The notes under the pieces: generated by a model
Told to the model about the DNA's origin: nothing
The model's input: the letters and a program-made list of their open reading frames with translations, nothing else
Database searches by the model: none
In this document: in pieces, positions 58,101 to 60,000 of the stretch
Numbering within the stretch: the first letter of the stretch is position 1
Layout: each line of letters opens with the position of its first letter
Translations under genes and position numbers: made by a program
Assembly (NCBI GenBank): GCA_014529385.2
Contig: CM043954.1
Span: 94,633,247-94,693,246, forward strand
Direction: 5' to 3'
From: Adiantum capillus-veneris
Lineage: Eukaryota > Streptophyta > Polypodiopsida > Polypodiales > Pteridaceae
Length of the DNA stretch: 60,000 bases

Positions 58101-60000
58101 TTGGTCATAACTAGTTTCATAAGGGCTAGCTCCCGCAATTCCAAGCCTCCTTTAAGGGCCACTTCCTATGAATAGTTCTACCCAAAGATTTACACTCCAA
58201 AAAGAGGTGAATATTCCCACATAGGCTTTGAAGTCTCAAAGTACAGCCAGAATAGGAGAAACCATTTGTTTTGTGCATGGGTTCTTACATTGCATTTTTT
58301 AGCATTTTGTTGCACATCTTTATAACACATAATATTTATAAATCTTGAATCTAGATCAAGAGAGTAAAGAAGATTTTTTTTTTAAGGGGAGGATACAAAG
58401 AGGGCAACCATGATGTTTTTGCAAACAAAGTAGCAAAGAAGAAGAAGGGAACAACAACATTGTTCGTGGTGAAGAAGACTCTGGTGCTTTTGTGATAGAT
58501 GCTTTATGATGAAGACTTACACCTTTTCTTGTTTACGGGGAGGATTGTCACTGTTAGTGGATATTTTCATCTTGTGTGGATATTGAGTTATGCCTTCAGA
58601 GTATCAATCTGGTCCAAACCCCAAGAAGGAATGGTCGTTGTGATGGGCTTTGTCGCATGCTTGTGCTCCTTTGTGAGAACCTACTCTATTCTACTAGGAT
58701 GTCATGTTGGCGTAGAGGGTGTGTATCCCATATGGTTGCATGTGTTACTTTCTACCTAGGATTGATGACATGGTATTTGATGTATCTAGGCTATGATGAC
58801 ACCCATGAGATCAACTTTTGTAATCCTATATGAGAGACTTGTACTTAGTCATTTAACACTAGTTTGGTACCATAAAGTGTCCCTTATTCAAGATTTAATC
58901 AAAATAAAATGGTGCACAAAATCTAGAAAATGTCTCAAGAAATTATTTTACAAACTTATAAAATCTCATAAAAGTTATCTCTCACTTGTGTACACAACCT
59001 AAATTGTAACTACACTCATGAAAAGCACCTATGCAAAATAGCAGTTCATGTTTTGCTAAAACTCGTATCATAGTCTAAGAAAAAAATAAGTAAGGTGCAT
59101 GCAATAATCCATGGTAACTACTTATATCTATGCTTGACATTTTTGCAACTCTCATATGAAAAAACAATATTTGTGAGTAGAATTAAATATAGAAACCCGC
59201 ATGGGTGCAATATGTAACATTTGTGCTAAATTTGAATTTTTTTATGTTGCACATATATGACCTCCATCTACTTAAGGTGATACTATTTGATGGTTATCTA
59301 AGCCACATTTGGTGATTTATATCATATCCACAAAATTGCACATATTAAAATTCTTATTTTTATTATTATCAAATATTAGCCTTGAAATAAAGTCCAATTT
59401 TGGATTTGTTCATTCATCTCATTAATTTTCATACAAATAACTCATGTGAACACAATTGGGGAATCTATATGTAAACTTTCATTGGTATTTCAAAGAAATT
59501 TCTATTTTGCAAGAAATTACACACTATAAATTTTCTCAAAGAGCTTAATTAATTTAAAGATGCATATGAGTTTGAAACATAAAAAATGCTTAGTTGATGG
59601 ATGTTGCCCTATAGATACATTATAGACCTTGAGGTTTTTCCAATACCCTTATCATCATGTTACTAAAAGAGTCTTTGGAAGACCATTTTTTTTCTCTTTG
59701 TTAGGGTTTTCAAGATTTGAGTTTTGTACTTATAAAAACAAATTGGTCTAAGAACTAAGTTAAAGAGCTCAAGTTCTTGTTACAATAATCTTTCTCCTAT
59801 CCGCGTAAACCTTGAAATTTATTCCAAATCTTATTTTGATGAATAGCTATATTCAATTTAGTTAAAACTACATTAAATCTTGTTTCTAGATTCACCAAAT
59901 AGTTATGAGAATTTGTTGTAAAAACATGATTGTTTAGTGTCTTAGAACACCTGAGTGTTAAGTCTAGTAACAATTTGTATCTACACTTTCTTTCTATTCA
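55136..60000. other. unassigned AT-rich DNA
   Basis: No gene, transposon terminus or RNA gene is recognised over nearly 4.9 kb. Visible features are a weak possible third relative of the repeat at 54530 (GCACAAGTCCATGG near 55540), a short (TG)n near 56384-56397, and a purine-rich GAGAGG tract at about 56795-56930. Frames such as 58499-58759 and 57779-57994 have no motif. Confidence 0.5.

Overview
This is a plant nuclear DNA window, almost certainly from a flowering plant with a large, repeat-rich genome. The evidence is the set of element families present: Ty1/copia and Ty3/gypsy chromovirus retrotransposons, a CACTA (En/Spm) transposon with plant Tnp2 and Transposase_24 genes, a TRIM, MITE-like foldback elements, and long GA/CT microsatellites. 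I recognise no intact host gene, rRNA, tRNA or CRISPR array. The species cannot be named from what I can see.

Layout. 1-4257: microsatellites and unassigned DNA with one possible gene remnant (about 2560-3472). 4258-15960: decayed copies of one copia family, each led by the same ~1.1 kb TATA-bearing leader. Copy A (4258-9917) carries a 2.4 kb non-autonomous LTR element (7113-9520) inside its integrase. Copy B (9918-13173) abuts A and is followed by a reversed gypsy RT fragment, another integrase fragment, and an inverted leader piece split by a 790 bp hAT-like element (14523-15312). 16325-33495: a 17.2 kb CACTA transposon with matching termini and an AGA target duplication. Its Tnp2 gene is split by an 8.9 kb chromovirus (21066-29951) with ~1.58 kb LTRs and a perfect TGGTG duplication.

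34503-40114: copia copy D, the most complete member of the leader family, ending in a 143 bp LTR. 41354-52363: three copies of a foldback family, a diverged chromovirus LTR relic (43159-44352), and a structurally complete 5.4 kb copia element (45355-50749, AATTT duplication) with a 288 bp MITE in its RNase H region. 52898-53762: a complete minus-strand TRIM (ACCTT duplication). 54530-55135: a tandemly duplicated hairpin-forming repeat. 55136-60000: AT-rich DNA in which I recognise nothing.

The elements do not form a pathway; the window is a record of nested insertions. The order can be read directly: the CACTA was present before the chromovirus, the 5.4 kb copia before its MITE, and copy A before the 2.4 kb element. 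Every autonomous element seen is disabled by stops, frameshifts or lost catalytic residues. Nothing here amounts to a clearly undescribed functional system. The least ordinary items are the 2.4 kb repeat-filled LTR element related to copy D, the shared leader without a matching 3' LTR, the loss of a catalytic aspartate in all four enzymes of the 5.4 kb copia, and the duplicated hairpins.
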